DNA from: Peptococcaceae bacterium
GTDB taxonomy: Bacteria > Bacillota > Peptococcia > DRI-13 > PHAD01
Direction: 5' to 3'
NCBI GenBank assembly: GCA_024655825.1
Contig: JANLFJ010000025.1
Coordinates: 1 to 43,994 of the forward strand
DNA: 43,994 nt
The notes below the pieces were generated by a model. It saw nothing but the letters and a program-made list of their open reading frames with translations. It did no database searches and was not told the DNA's origin. Of this stretch, positions 1 through 7,952 are shown piece by piece (positions within the stretch are counted from its first letter, which is position 1; every line of letters starts with the position of its first letter). The position numbers and the translations under genes are program-made.

Positions 1-103
1 CAAAAATGTACCCGCACAAGGCGACAAACAGGACCATCCACATGTACCGCGTGATACGTTCTGATTCGGGTTTCATGCTTGCATTGGTTTGCAAGTCTGA
101 CAT
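1..103 (-). CDS. N-terminal fragment of a membrane transporter (MFS-like), cut by the window edge
   Basis: Only the first 34 codons lie in the window. The start at 103 has a strong site (GGAGGAGG) eight bases upstream. The visible protein has a polar N-terminus of about 19 residues, then a hydrophobic stretch (MWMVLFVALCGYIF) that reads like a first membrane helix. Such an N-terminus is common in major facilitator permeases for carboxylates, but the family is inferred from this short piece plus context. It is the last visible gene of the leftward catabolic run, 113 bases after the dehydrogenase gene, so it probably imports the pathway substrate. Any other multi-pass transporter remains possible. 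Confidence 0.5.
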   Translation of the reverse strand, partial: MSDLQTNASMKPESERITRYMWMVLFVALCGYIF

Positions 104-216
104 AATTTTCCTCCTCCTTTTTTAATAAAATGCGCTTCCTGTTAAAGGGGTTTAATCATAAATTATCTCAATAGGCATCACCTCCTTATTTTTAGGGCAC
201 CTTCTTCCCTTTGAAA

Positions 217-969
217 TTACATCATGGTCAGTCCCCCGCTGATGCTGAGGGTCTGGCCGGTGATATAGGAAGCCTCGTCGCTGGCGAAGAAGACCACTCC
301 CGCCGCAATGTCCTCGGGTACTGCCAGGCGCCCGAAGGGTATGGCTTTGAGCAGGGCTTCGGCCAGCTTGGGCCTTTCTTCCTTCATTTCCGCAAAAAGC
401 GGCGTATCGGCGGGACCGGGGCAGATGCAGTTCACGTTTATCTGCGCCCTGGCGCCCTCGCGGGCCAGCGACTTGGTAAAGGCAATAATGGCTCCCTTGG
501 TTCCCGCATAGACTGTTTCCCCGGAGGAACCGGCGCGTCCGGCGTCGGAGGCGATGTTGATGATTTTACCATACTTGCGCTCCAGGAAGTATTTCCAGAC
601 GGCATGGCAGCAGTTCACGTTGCCCCGGTAATTGATGGCAATGATCTTGTCCCAGACGTCCTCAGTGGAATCGGCAAACGGGCCGAACTTATCCCAGCCG
701 GCGTTGTTGACCAGGATGTCGATCTGTCCCCACCTTTCCAGGACATCTTTAACCATGGCGCAGGCCTGGTCGTATTTGGTCACGTCAAGCTTATAGGGCA
801 TGGCCTGGCCGCCTGAGGCCTCGATTTCCGCGGCTGCCTTTTTGGCCCCTTCAAAATTGAGGTCAGCCACCACCACCCTTGCCCCTTCCCGGGCCATTCT
901 CTTAACGATACCCAGTCCAAGACCGCTTGCCGATCCTGTAACAATGGCTACCTTGTCTTTAAGTCTCAT
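217..969 (-). CDS. Short-chain dehydrogenase/reductase, BadH-like
   Basis: NAD(P)-dependent oxidoreductase of the classical SDR family, 250 residues. The nucleotide-binding motif TGSASGLG is at residues 11-18, Asp36 at the end of strand beta-2 favours NAD, NNAG is at 88-91, and the catalytic Ser141, Tyr154 and Lys158 are present. The NNAGWDKFGPF stretch recalls 2-hydroxycyclohexanecarboxyl-CoA dehydrogenases (BadH), so the substrate may be a 2- or 3-hydroxyacyl-CoA; this is a resemblance from memory. I chose ATG at 969 because AGAGGTGATC lies just upstream; an in-frame GTG three codons earlier lies inside that site. It follows the crotonase gene in the same leftward run and would oxidise a hydroxyacyl-CoA in the same pathway. 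Confidence 0.85.
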   Translation of the reverse strand: MRLKDKVAIVTGSASGLGLGIVKRMAREGARVVVADLNFEGAKKAAAEIEASGGQAMPYKLDVTKYDQACAMVKDVLERWGQIDILVNNAGWDKFGPFADSTEDVWDKIIAINYRGNVNCCHAVWKYFLERKYGKIINIASDAGRAGSSGETVYAGTKGAIIAFTKSLAREGARAQINVNCICPGPADTPLFAEMKEERPKLAEALLKAIPFGRLAVPEDIAAGVVFFASDEASYITGQTLSISGGLTMM

Positions 970-1008
970 CTTGATCACCTCTTTATTATTTGTCTTGAAA
1001 TTATTAAT

Positions 1009-1782
1009 CTACCTGTCCTGGAATTTTGCTTCCCTTTTTTCCAAAAAAGCGGAAATGCCTTCCCTGCCGTCTGCGGATTCGAAGCACCCCGTAAACAGCC
1101 TTGCTTCGTAAAACAACCCCTCCTCGAGGTTGGAGCCAGCCGACAGCACGGCTTTCTTGATGTGGGACAGGGCGATCATGCTCTTGGCAGCCAGCTGCCC
1201 GGCCAGTTCCAGGGCGGCCTCCAGGACTTTCTCCTTCGGCACGACCCTGTTCACCAGGCCGATGCGGAAGGCCTCTTCCGCCTTTAAGTTGTCGCCCGAC
1301 CAGATCAATTCCATTGCCCTGGCCTTGCCGATAATTTGAGGAAGCCGCTGCGTCCCGCCGAAGCCTGGAATAAGGCCGAGCTTTACTTCCGGCAGCCCGA
1401 ACCTGGCGTTTTCACCGGCTATGCGAATATCGCAGGCAATGGCCAGCTCGCAGCCCCCGCCCAGGGCATAGCCGTTCACCGCGGCTATATAAGGTTTGGA
1501 GCTTTCGGCAATCCGGCCGAAAACCCTCTGCCCCTCCCGGACAAACTCCTGGGCCTGGGAAGGGGACATCCCCTGGAGGGCGGCGATGTCCGCCCCCGCC
1601 ACGAACGCCTTGTCGCCCGCCCCGGTGATGACCACCACCTTGATTTCTTTATCCTTTTCCAGGGCGGCGATCAACTCGTCAAGCTCCTTGATCACGCCGG
1701 CATTCAAAGCGTTGAGGACTTCGGGACGGTTTACGGTGAGAAGCCCGACCCTCCCTTTCTTTTCCAGTTTTAGTGCTCCCAT
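1009..1782 (-). CDS. Enoyl-CoA hydratase / crotonase
   Basis: Crotonase-fold enzyme of 257 residues, the usual length, expected to hydrate a short enoyl-CoA such as crotonyl-CoA to 3-hydroxybutyryl-CoA. Both catalytic glutamates of true hydratases are present: Glu112 in GGGCEL and Glu132 in GLPEVKLGLIPGFGG. The oxyanion-hole segments FVAGAD (60-65) and GGG (108-110) are intact. It lies 42 bases downstream of the 4-hydroxybutyryl-CoA dehydratase gene and upstream of an SDR gene on the same strand. With the 3-hydroxyacyl-CoA dehydrogenase it forms a three-step route from 4-hydroxybutyryl-CoA to acetoacetyl-CoA. The exact acyl chain is inferred. Confidence 0.9.
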   Translation of the reverse strand: MGALKLEKKGRVGLLTVNRPEVLNALNAGVIKELDELIAALEKDKEIKVVVITGAGDKAFVAGADIAALQGMSPSQAQEFVREGQRVFGRIAESSKPYIAAVNGYALGGGCELAIACDIRIAGENARFGLPEVKLGLIPGFGGTQRLPQIIGKARAMELIWSGDNLKAEEAFRIGLVNRVVPKEKVLEAALELAGQLAAKSMIALSHIKKAVLSAGSNLEEGLFYEARLFTGCFESADGREGISAFLEKREAKFQDR

Positions 1783-1824
1783 AACAACACCGCCTTCACC
1801 AAAATACGGACATTCAAATGAAAT

Positions 1825-3270
1825 TTATTTCTTAATCCCCGCCAGCTCTTCCGCCAGCTTTTTCTTCTGGTCAAGGTTGGCCAGCCTGGTAATCATAACT
1901 TTCATGGCCTGCGGCGAACCGGCGCCGTGCATGGACTCCAGCTGAGCGGTCCCGCCGGTGAGGCTTTCCAGCAGGCGGACCATCCTCATTCTGTTTTCGG
2001 TAGGCACCTCGGCAACCCCCTGGTAGTACTTGCGGATCTTCGGTCCAATCTCAGGGTTCTTGAGGTCGTGTTCGGAGGGCATGGTCGCCAGGATTCCCCC
2101 GGCGATGTCATGAGCCAGGCGGCCGATTTCATAAATGTAGCGGGTAACGTTGAGCTTTACTGTATTTGCCAGCATGTTGTTCACAAAGCAGCCGCCCGAG
2201 GGCAAAGTAACGCCTTCCGCAGAGCAGGCGATGGCCCCGCAGTACAGGGTTTCGTTAAGATGGACCATTTCCGAAAGCTTATCCCGGATATGGGCGGCAC
2301 TGGTCGTCCCGTTGTAATCGGCGATAGCCTTGGCCGCCCCGATGATGACATCTGCCACCCCGGCCTTGCACCCGCCGTAGTTGGGCCGGTGGAACGAAGC
2401 GAACCGCTCGACCATCATACCGGCAAACTCCGTTTCGCCGAACAGGAAGACCCTCTCCCAGGGAACAAATACATCCTCCAGGATGGTCAGGGCTTCGCCG
2501 CCGACCATGCCGTACCTGGCATTGCCCAGGTCGATGTCGGCGTCCTTTTCAAAATACCTGCGCGCATCGTTGGTCTGCCGGCCGAAAACGTGGGTGACAC
2601 CCGGCGCGTCCACCGGAACGGCGCAGCTCACCGCGTAATCCTTGTCTTCCGGGCCCATGGCCGTGGTGGGCATGATGATGAACTCATGGGCGTTGACTAT
2701 GCCTGTCTGCTGCAGTTTGGCCCCTCTTATCACGATCCCGTCCTTGTTTTTGCTGACCACGCGTACGAAAAGGTCGGGGTCTTTTTGCTGGCTGGGCTTC
2801 AACATCCGGTTGCCTTTGGAGTCGGTCATCACACCGGCCGGGATGATGTCGTTTTCCTGCACGTATTTGAGATACTCTTTGAACCGCTGGTGGTACTCCG
2901 TCCCGTGGGCCTGGTCAACCTCGTAGGTCGTGTTGTACACCGAATTCATGGCGTCAAAGCCGGCGCAGCGCTGGAAACAGCTGGCCGTTTTCTGGGCGAT
3001 CATCCTGAGCATCTTGACCTTGACCACCAGGTCGTTCGTGTTCTGGTGGATATGGGTGAACCTGTTGATGGGCTTCCCCGTCAGGTGGGATTTGGCAACC
3101 ATCAAGTCCTTGTAAAGCGGGTCATGCGCCAGGTCATAGGTCAGGGCGGCGCTGTTGATGTGGGGCTTGACCAGGGGATGGTCCACCACGGAATCCACCT
3201 TTTCTCCCATGATGTAGACATTCGGTTTCAGCCTGCGGAGAGATTCAACATATTCCGCACCAGTTTTCAT
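1825..3270 (-). CDS. abfD: 4-hydroxybutyryl-CoA dehydratase / vinylacetyl-CoA isomerase
   Basis: Flavin- and [4Fe-4S]-containing radical dehydratase converting 4-hydroxybutyryl-CoA to crotonyl-CoA, and isomerising vinylacetyl-CoA. At 481 residues it matches the characterised clostridial enzyme (about 484). The unusual cluster ligands are all visible: Cys98 and Cys102 in CFQRC, and His294 and Cys301 in HRPNYGGC, matching the Cys-Cys-His-Cys set (99, 103, 292, 299) of the Clostridium aminobutyricum protein. The C-terminal ESMHGAGSPQ is also typical. The start has AAGGAGG seven bases upstream. It lies between the 3-hydroxybutyryl-CoA dehydrogenase and crotonase genes, which would take its product on to acetoacetyl-CoA. 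The enzyme is oxygen-sensitive, consistent with an anaerobe. No CoA-transferase or ligase for 4-hydroxybutyrate is in the window. Confidence 0.93.
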   Translation of the reverse strand: MKTGAEYVESLRRLKPNVYIMGEKVDSVVDHPLVKPHINSAALTYDLAHDPLYKDLMVAKSHLTGKPINRFTHIHQNTNDLVVKVKMLRMIAQKTASCFQRCAGFDAMNSVYNTTYEVDQAHGTEYHQRFKEYLKYVQENDIIPAGVMTDSKGNRMLKPSQQKDPDLFVRVVSKNKDGIVIRGAKLQQTGIVNAHEFIIMPTTAMGPEDKDYAVSCAVPVDAPGVTHVFGRQTNDARRYFEKDADIDLGNARYGMVGGEALTILEDVFVPWERVFLFGETEFAGMMVERFASFHRPNYGGCKAGVADVIIGAAKAIADYNGTTSAAHIRDKLSEMVHLNETLYCGAIACSAEGVTLPSGGCFVNNMLANTVKLNVTRYIYEIGRLAHDIAGGILATMPSEHDLKNPEIGPKIRKYYQGVAEVPTENRMRMVRLLESLTGGTAQLESMHGAGSPQAMKVMITRLANLDQKKKLAEELAGIKK

Positions 3271-3288
3271 CTTTTTTCCTCCTTCGTT

Positions 3289-4182
3289 TTACTTGTCTTG
3301 CTGGTAAATATAGAACCCTCTTCCCGTTTTCTTGCCGAGATAGCCCGCCCGCACCAGCTTTCTTAACAGCGGGCAGGGACGGTACTTGTCGTCGCCCAGG
3401 TCGCGGTGAAGGGTTTCCATAATCGCCAGGAGCACGTCCAACCCTATATAGTCCCCCATGGCCAGCGGTCCCAGGTGCATGCCGGAGACAGGTTTAAGGA
3501 CGGCGTCAATGTCTTCGGCGCTGGCAACTCCTTCCATCAGGACAAAGGCCGCCTCGTTGATCAGCGGCATCAATATGCGGTTTAAAACATAGCCCGGTGA
3601 TTCGTTGACAACGATGGGTTTTTTGCCTAGCGACCTGGCAAATTCAAGCGCTTCCGCAAAAACCTCCTCGCTGGTGGTCGCCGCTTTTACAACCTCCAGA
3701 ACCGGCATAGCGGGAGGAGGGTTAAAGAAGTGCAGGCCGAAAAACCGGTCTGGACGTCTTGTGCACGCGGCCATTTCGGTCGGACTGAGGGCTGAAGTGT
3801 TGGTGGCAAACTTCGTTTGAGGACCGCAGAGTTCATCAAGTTTGGCGAACACCTTTCTTTTGATTTCGCGGTCCTCCTGGACCGATTCGATGACCCAGTC
3901 GGCACCGGCCAGCACTGCAAAATCGGTAACGCCTTTTATTCTCCCCAGCAGGACCCTCTCTTCCTCTTCGCTCATTTTCCCTTTCTTGACCGCCTTGTCA
4001 AAGTCCGCCTTGATTTGGCCGGTGCTGTTCCCTAGCAGTTCTTTGGCCTCGGAGGTCTTCCCTTCGGCAACCTTGAGAAAAACCCGGTACGGAAGGAGCA
4101 GCACCTCGTGCCCGGCCATGGCCGCGACTTCGGCCACCCCGGAACCCATGGTCCCGGATCCCATGACCACAACCTTTGCCAT
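3289..4182 (-). CDS. 3-hydroxyacyl-CoA (3-hydroxybutyryl-CoA) dehydrogenase
   Basis: Oxidises (S)-3-hydroxybutyryl-CoA to acetoacetyl-CoA. The protein (297 residues) has the N-terminal Rossmann motif GSGTMG at 8-13, NTSALSPTEMA around 128-138, catalytic His151 in GLHFFNP, and a C-terminal all-helical domain ending GYLGKKTGRGFYIY. One oddity: strand beta-2 ends LLLPYRV (28-34), where NAD-dependent relatives usually carry an acidic residue (for example VVLRDI) that holds the adenosine ribose. The start has AGGAGG upstream. The stop is 18 bases before the 4-hydroxybutyryl-CoA dehydratase start, so the genes are almost certainly co-transcribed. Family assignment is firm; cofactor preference is open. 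Confidence 0.88.
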   Translation of the reverse strand: MAKVVVMGSGTMGSGVAEVAAMAGHEVLLLPYRVFLKVAEGKTSEAKELLGNSTGQIKADFDKAVKKGKMSEEEERVLLGRIKGVTDFAVLAGADWVIESVQEDREIKRKVFAKLDELCGPQTKFATNTSALSPTEMAACTRRPDRFFGLHFFNPPPAMPVLEVVKAATTSEEVFAEALEFARSLGKKPIVVNESPGYVLNRILMPLINEAAFVLMEGVASAEDIDAVLKPVSGMHLGPLAMGDYIGLDVLLAIMETLHRDLGDDKYRPCPLLRKLVRAGYLGKKTGRGFYIYQQDK

Positions 4183-4264
4183 CTTGTCGCCTCCTGTTCG
4201 TTTTTTTAATATTTAAACATTGTCACGATCATGTTTTCCCGCCGGCGGGCTTCCGGCCTAATCC

Positions 4265-5029
4265 TTAGGGATAAACAGCCTTCTCGAACACTTTCAGGTC
4301 ATGCCCCGGCAGAATGTAATCGGATAGTTCCTCGATCCTCTTCATGGTCCGGTAATAGTCGAAAAGATTAACATGGATGCCCGAGACGATGCGTTTCAGG
4401 TGGCTGGCATGAGGGTTGCCCGTCCAGTTTTCGTACTGCGGCAGGGTGTCTCCGGCAATCATGCATTTACCTGCCTCCGTGTTTACGAGAACGCCCTGAA
4501 AACCTGGGGTGTGTCCGGGCAGGAATATTAAGTCTATACCCGGCAGGAGATTATAGTCGCCTTCAACGGCCACCATCCTCTCCATGCTCTTCAGCCACTG
4601 GGGATACATACCGATCTGGTAAGACTCGTAATACACATAATGGGGCGGCAGCGGGCTGATGGCATACTCCAGCTCCTTTTGCTGCACATAAATCTTGGCC
4701 TTGGTGAAAAGGGCGTTGTTGAAACAGTGGTCCCAGTGGAGGTGGGTGTCAACCACGAAATCTATGTCTTCGGGCCTTACCCCAAGCTTCTTTAAAGCGT
4801 TGAGCGGTTTTTGGTCCTCGCTTTGCTTGATGGGATGGTGGTATTTCCTGGCCCACTCTTCGTCGCTCCCGCCGGTGTCCACCAGCACCAGCTTGTCTTT
4901 CCCCTTGACCAGGAAAGCGGTAAGCGGGGCAATAATCTTGACGCCCGCATCGACCTGGTAAGTGAAGTTTGATTTCTCGGCAGCCTGAAACTCACCCGTG
5001 TTGATGGGTATTACCTGGTATTTTTCCAT
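4265..5029 (-). CDS. Metallo-beta-lactamase-fold hydrolase, lactonase-like
   Basis: Dinuclear-metal hydrolase of 254 residues. The metal site is complete: HLHWDH (His96, His98, Asp100, His101), His173 in PGHTPG, Asp194 in AGDT and His243 in LPGHD. Length and layout resemble the N-acyl-homoserine lactonase / gamma-butyrolactone lactonase group (AttM/BlcC, AiiA). BlcC is known to open gamma-butyrolactone to 4-hydroxybutyrate, so the position beside a 4-hydroxybutyryl-CoA dehydratase makes a lactone-opening role plausible; this is inference, and a thioesterase role is an alternative. The start has GAGGGTAG upstream. A block of 10-base repeats lies just in front of the gene. Confidence 0.75.
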   Translation of the reverse strand: MEKYQVIPINTGEFQAAEKSNFTYQVDAGVKIIAPLTAFLVKGKDKLVLVDTGGSDEEWARKYHHPIKQSEDQKPLNALKKLGVRPEDIDFVVDTHLHWDHCFNNALFTKAKIYVQQKELEYAISPLPPHYVYYESYQIGMYPQWLKSMERMVAVEGDYNLLPGIDLIFLPGHTPGFQGVLVNTEAGKCMIAGDTLPQYENWTGNPHASHLKRIVSGIHVNLFDYYRTMKRIEELSDYILPGHDLKVFEKAVYP

Positions 5030-5050
5030 TTTCTACCCTCGCCTTCTTTT

Positions 5051-5080
5051 ATATTTCGACACATTTCGACATATTTCGGA
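5051..5080. repeat. Three tandem 10-base repeats in an intergenic gap
   Basis: The units ATATTTCGAC, ACATTTCGAC and ATATTTCGGA follow each other directly, one helical turn apart. They lie in the gap between the MmgE/PrpD gene (stop at 5125) and the lactonase-like gene (start at 5029) inside the leftward run. They could be a phased protein-binding site for an internal promoter or a slippage product. No clear -10 element was seen beside them. Confidence 0.6.
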
Positions 5081-5124
5081 TAAAACGTGTCTTTCTCCTG
5101 CCTCCTGGCCAAAAAAAAGGGCAG

Positions 5125-6492
5125 CTAATTTCTGGATGCGACAAGGTCGACAAGCTCGCTGAGGCCAGGCAGGCCAGGCAGGTTCTTAAGCAAGGCAACC
5201 GACTTTTCTATTTTCTCCTGTGGAAGGGCTAACCGCGCACAGTCCCTGTACTTGTCAAACAGTTCCTCCTCGGTCAGGGGATTGCCGGGATCGCCCTTGG
5301 CATCCACCACTTTTTTGCTGTACGTTTTGCCGTTCTTCAGCTTCACTTTCACCTCGGTGTCCCAGGTGCCCCTGAAATAGGCGACCTTGGCCATTTCCGG
5401 GTCGACGTGCATGGCCACTTTTTCCATTGCTTCCCGGACCTGCGGTTCCCGCACCTTGCTGTCGACAAAATGCTCCAGTTTCACTTCCCGTTCCAGCAGG
5501 GCAAGGGCCACGCAGAAATTCATGCTGAACTTTCCTTCCAGCCCCGTTCGGGGCCGGGGATAAATCAGGATATCGTTGGCCACGGGCTGCACTCCACACT
5601 CAATGGATTCCACTTCCTGTGGTTTCAGGTCGTATTCCCTGGCCAAAAAGAGCATGGCGTCTATCCCGTTGTGTGTGCCTTTGCAGGAAGGATACGGCTT
5701 GATCGACAGTCCGGGGGATTCAAATTCGAAAGGACTGCCTATCGTGTCCACGATGCGCTCAAGGTCGTATTTCTCCGTGGTCACCTTGGCAAACCCCGCC
5801 TCTCCCTCAAAGGCGCGAGGCGAGGCGGTAAACCCCTGCCCGGCCAGCAAAGCGGCCATCAGCCCTTTTGCCGCCGCTCTCCCGGCATGAAAGGACTTGG
5901 TCATGGTGCCGAAATTTATTTTCAGTCCCGAGGCCTCGCTGGCGGCTATGCCCAAAGCATTGGCCATCTGTTCCCTGTTCAGGCCTATTATTTTGCCCGC
6001 CGCCGCGGCGGCGCCAAATATGCCCAGGGTGCTCGTCGTATGCCAGCCCCTGCTGTAATGGCTGGGGTTGAAGCCCCGGCTGATGGCGCAGGCCACCTCA
6101 ACCCCTATAATATAGGCCTCCAGCGCTTTTCCCCCGGTGATCCCGGCCTCTTCGCCCACGGCCAGCACGGCAGGGAGCACCACGACGCTCGGGTGCCCGG
6201 TCATGCTTGAACTTACGTCATCGTAATCTAAAACGTGGGCGGAAACCCCGTTAACCAGGGCAGCATGGTAGGGGGAATTCTTTCTTCCGCGGCCAATAAT
6301 TGTTGAAACAGGGTCACCGCCCATCGTTTGCACATAATTACAGGCTATCTCCACGGCAGGCTCTTGCGACCCCGCCAGCATGCAGCCCAGGCAGTCGACA
6401 AAGAAGTCCCTGGCTTTTTCCCGGACAAGCGGCTTGATTTTATCCAGCGAGGTCCCGCATACAAAATCCGCCAGTCTTTCCGTAAACAGCAT
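5125..6492 (-). CDS. MmgE/PrpD family protein (first paralogue)
   Basis: 455 residues, full length for the MmgE/PrpD family, which includes 2-methylcitrate dehydratase, cis-aconitate decarboxylase and iminodisuccinate epimerase. The N-terminal helical domain (about 1-260) contains the usual LDYDD (near 90) and GWHTTSTLGIFGAAAAAGK (near 150-170) signatures; the C-terminal alpha/beta domain follows. The start ATG has GGGGAGGTAATC upstream. It is the downstream member of a tandem pair and differs from the upstream copy throughout, so the two are not recent duplicates. In this operon it probably dehydrates or isomerises a hydroxy di- or tricarboxylate; the substrate cannot be read from the sequence. 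Confidence 0.82.
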   Translation of the reverse strand: MLFTERLADFVCGTSLDKIKPLVREKARDFFVDCLGCMLAGSQEPAVEIACNYVQTMGGDPVSTIIGRGRKNSPYHAALVNGVSAHVLDYDDVSSSMTGHPSVVVLPAVLAVGEEAGITGGKALEAYIIGVEVACAISRGFNPSHYSRGWHTTSTLGIFGAAAAAGKIIGLNREQMANALGIAASEASGLKINFGTMTKSFHAGRAAAKGLMAALLAGQGFTASPRAFEGEAGFAKVTTEKYDLERIVDTIGSPFEFESPGLSIKPYPSCKGTHNGIDAMLFLAREYDLKPQEVESIECGVQPVANDILIYPRPRTGLEGKFSMNFCVALALLEREVKLEHFVDSKVREPQVREAMEKVAMHVDPEMAKVAYFRGTWDTEVKVKLKNGKTYSKKVVDAKGDPGNPLTEEELFDKYRDCARLALPQEKIEKSVALLKNLPGLPGLSELVDLVASRN

Positions 6493-6561
6493 TGCTGATT
6501 ACCTCCCCTTTTTCACCCTGCCGGCCCGCAAGCGGGCCTACCAGGCTGCATCCGCCGTCGT

Positions 6562-7923
6562 TTAAAACATCTCCACCAGTTTTTTGATATTATCCAGTTT
6601 TTCCAACTCCATAACGGCCTGGTAAACATCATCCGCTTTCTTTTGCGGCCAGGTCAAAGAAGTCAGGGACCGGTATTTCTGGAGCAGGTCGTCCTTTGTA
6701 GCCGGCCTTTCCGGGTGCCCCTTCGGGTAAACGTGCATCTTCTCGTACTTTTTGCCGTCTTTGGTCACAACCACGGCACGGGTCACCAGGCCACGGGGAT
6801 ATTTTTTGTTGAATTCCGGGTTCGGCTCGATAAACGTCTTGTTCATCACTTCCCGGAAATCCGGATCATTTAGTGTTTCCTCCGTAAAGTCGCCGAGGGT
6901 GACCTGCCTCCTGTTCACCGCTGAGGCCACGCAGAAGGGAATGCTCAACCTGGCTGCCAGCACGCTTTCCGGGTTATAGGTGATCCCCTGCCCTTTGGCC
7001 AGTTCTGTAATACTCAGGTTTATCGCCTTGATGTCGTCTTTTTTCAGGTCGTTCTCCCTGACGATGTCCAGGACCGCCTCAATCCCGGTATGGCTGCAGT
7101 GGATGGTGGGATAGAGTTTTACCGCGTCCTGCATGATCAAATACTCCTTGCCCAGCCCTTTTGTCAGTTCGCCGACCTGCGGAGAGGCGGACATGGCATT
7201 GCAAAAACCTGTTTCATACTCCAAAAGTCCCTTAGGCCCGTTGGCGCCCTTTTTGATAATCATGGCGGCCATCACGCCCCGCATTGCCGCCCAGCCGGGA
7301 TGCAGGCTCTTGGAAAAGTCGCCCTTGTCGATACAGTACCTGAAGCCTGCCGCCTGGTCCACCCCCAGGCCAATGGCTTGTTCGGCCTCTTCTTCATTTA
7401 GTTCCATGAGCCTGGCGGCGGCGGCGGATGCGGCGATGGTGCCGGCCGTGGCGGTGGGATGCCAGTATTTGTAGTGTGTTCTGCCCGTGCCGTTCACGGA
7501 GTTGCCGGCACGCGCCCCCACGTCGAAACCGAGGATAAAAGCCGCCAAGGCCTCTTTCCCCGTGGCTCCCGTTTTTTCAGCCAGGGCCAATGTTGCCCCT
7601 AAAAGGCCGGCCCCCAGGTGCGATACTGAATCAAGGTGAGTATCGTCAAAATCTACCGTGTGCACCATGGTGGCATTGGCCAGGGCCGCATTGAGGACCG
7701 AGGTCTTAAATCCGTCAAACCAGACCGTCGCCTCCGGCTTGCCTTCCAGTTCCTTGACAAGTTCAATGATCCAGCGGCACTCTTCAGGGGCGACGGTGTA
7801 ACCGGCCACCGCGCAAGAAAGGGTGTCGAGCATCACCTCTTTGGCGCGGGTGATGACCTCCGCCGGAATATCTTCGTACCTGGTTCGGCTGACTAACGAG
7901 GCCAGCGCAGCGCTTGGATTCAT
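6562..7923 (-). CDS. MmgE/PrpD family protein (second paralogue)
   Basis: About 453 residues, with the same two-domain layout as its neighbour: VDFDDTHLDS near residue 95, a YWHPTATAGTIAASAAAA segment near 155-170, and a C-terminal alpha/beta part with HCSHTGIEAV. The ATG at 7923 follows AGGGAGTGAT and is preferred over an in-frame GTG three codons upstream. It starts 30 bases after the PrpF-like gene stops, and the gap to the next MmgE/PrpD gene (6493-6561) holds only a GC-rich hairpin without a T-run. Two paralogues in one operon suggest either two consecutive hydro-lyase or epimerase steps, or a hetero-oligomer. Exact reaction unknown. Confidence 0.82.
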   Translation of the reverse strand: MNPSAALASLVSRTRYEDIPAEVITRAKEVMLDTLSCAVAGYTVAPEECRWIIELVKELEGKPEATVWFDGFKTSVLNAALANATMVHTVDFDDTHLDSVSHLGAGLLGATLALAEKTGATGKEALAAFILGFDVGARAGNSVNGTGRTHYKYWHPTATAGTIAASAAAARLMELNEEEAEQAIGLGVDQAAGFRYCIDKGDFSKSLHPGWAAMRGVMAAMIIKKGANGPKGLLEYETGFCNAMSASPQVGELTKGLGKEYLIMQDAVKLYPTIHCSHTGIEAVLDIVRENDLKKDDIKAINLSITELAKGQGITYNPESVLAARLSIPFCVASAVNRRQVTLGDFTEETLNDPDFREVMNKTFIEPNPEFNKKYPRGLVTRAVVVTKDGKKYEKMHVYPKGHPERPATKDDLLQKYRSLTSLTWPQKKADDVYQAVMELEKLDNIKKLVEMF

Positions 7924-7952
7924 GGTTATCACTCCCTGTCGCGTTTATCACC

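Noticed and set aside
130-190. Eight-codon leader peptide behind AAGGAGGTGATG, upstream of the left-edge transporter gene
   Set aside because: The ATG is too close to the ribosome site, the peptide is too short to judge and no hairpin pair was seen.
1927-3366. Long open frame on the plus strand opposite the 4-hydroxybutyryl-CoA dehydratase gene
   Set aside because: It lies antisense to a well-conserved gene, lacks a ribosome site and shows no recognisable domain; such frames are common opposite GC-rich genes.
6523-6538. GC-rich hairpin GGCCCGC-AA-GCGGGCC between the two MmgE/PrpD genes
   Set aside because: No T-run follows on either strand and the stem is short; it may be an mRNA stability element but nothing supports a terminator.
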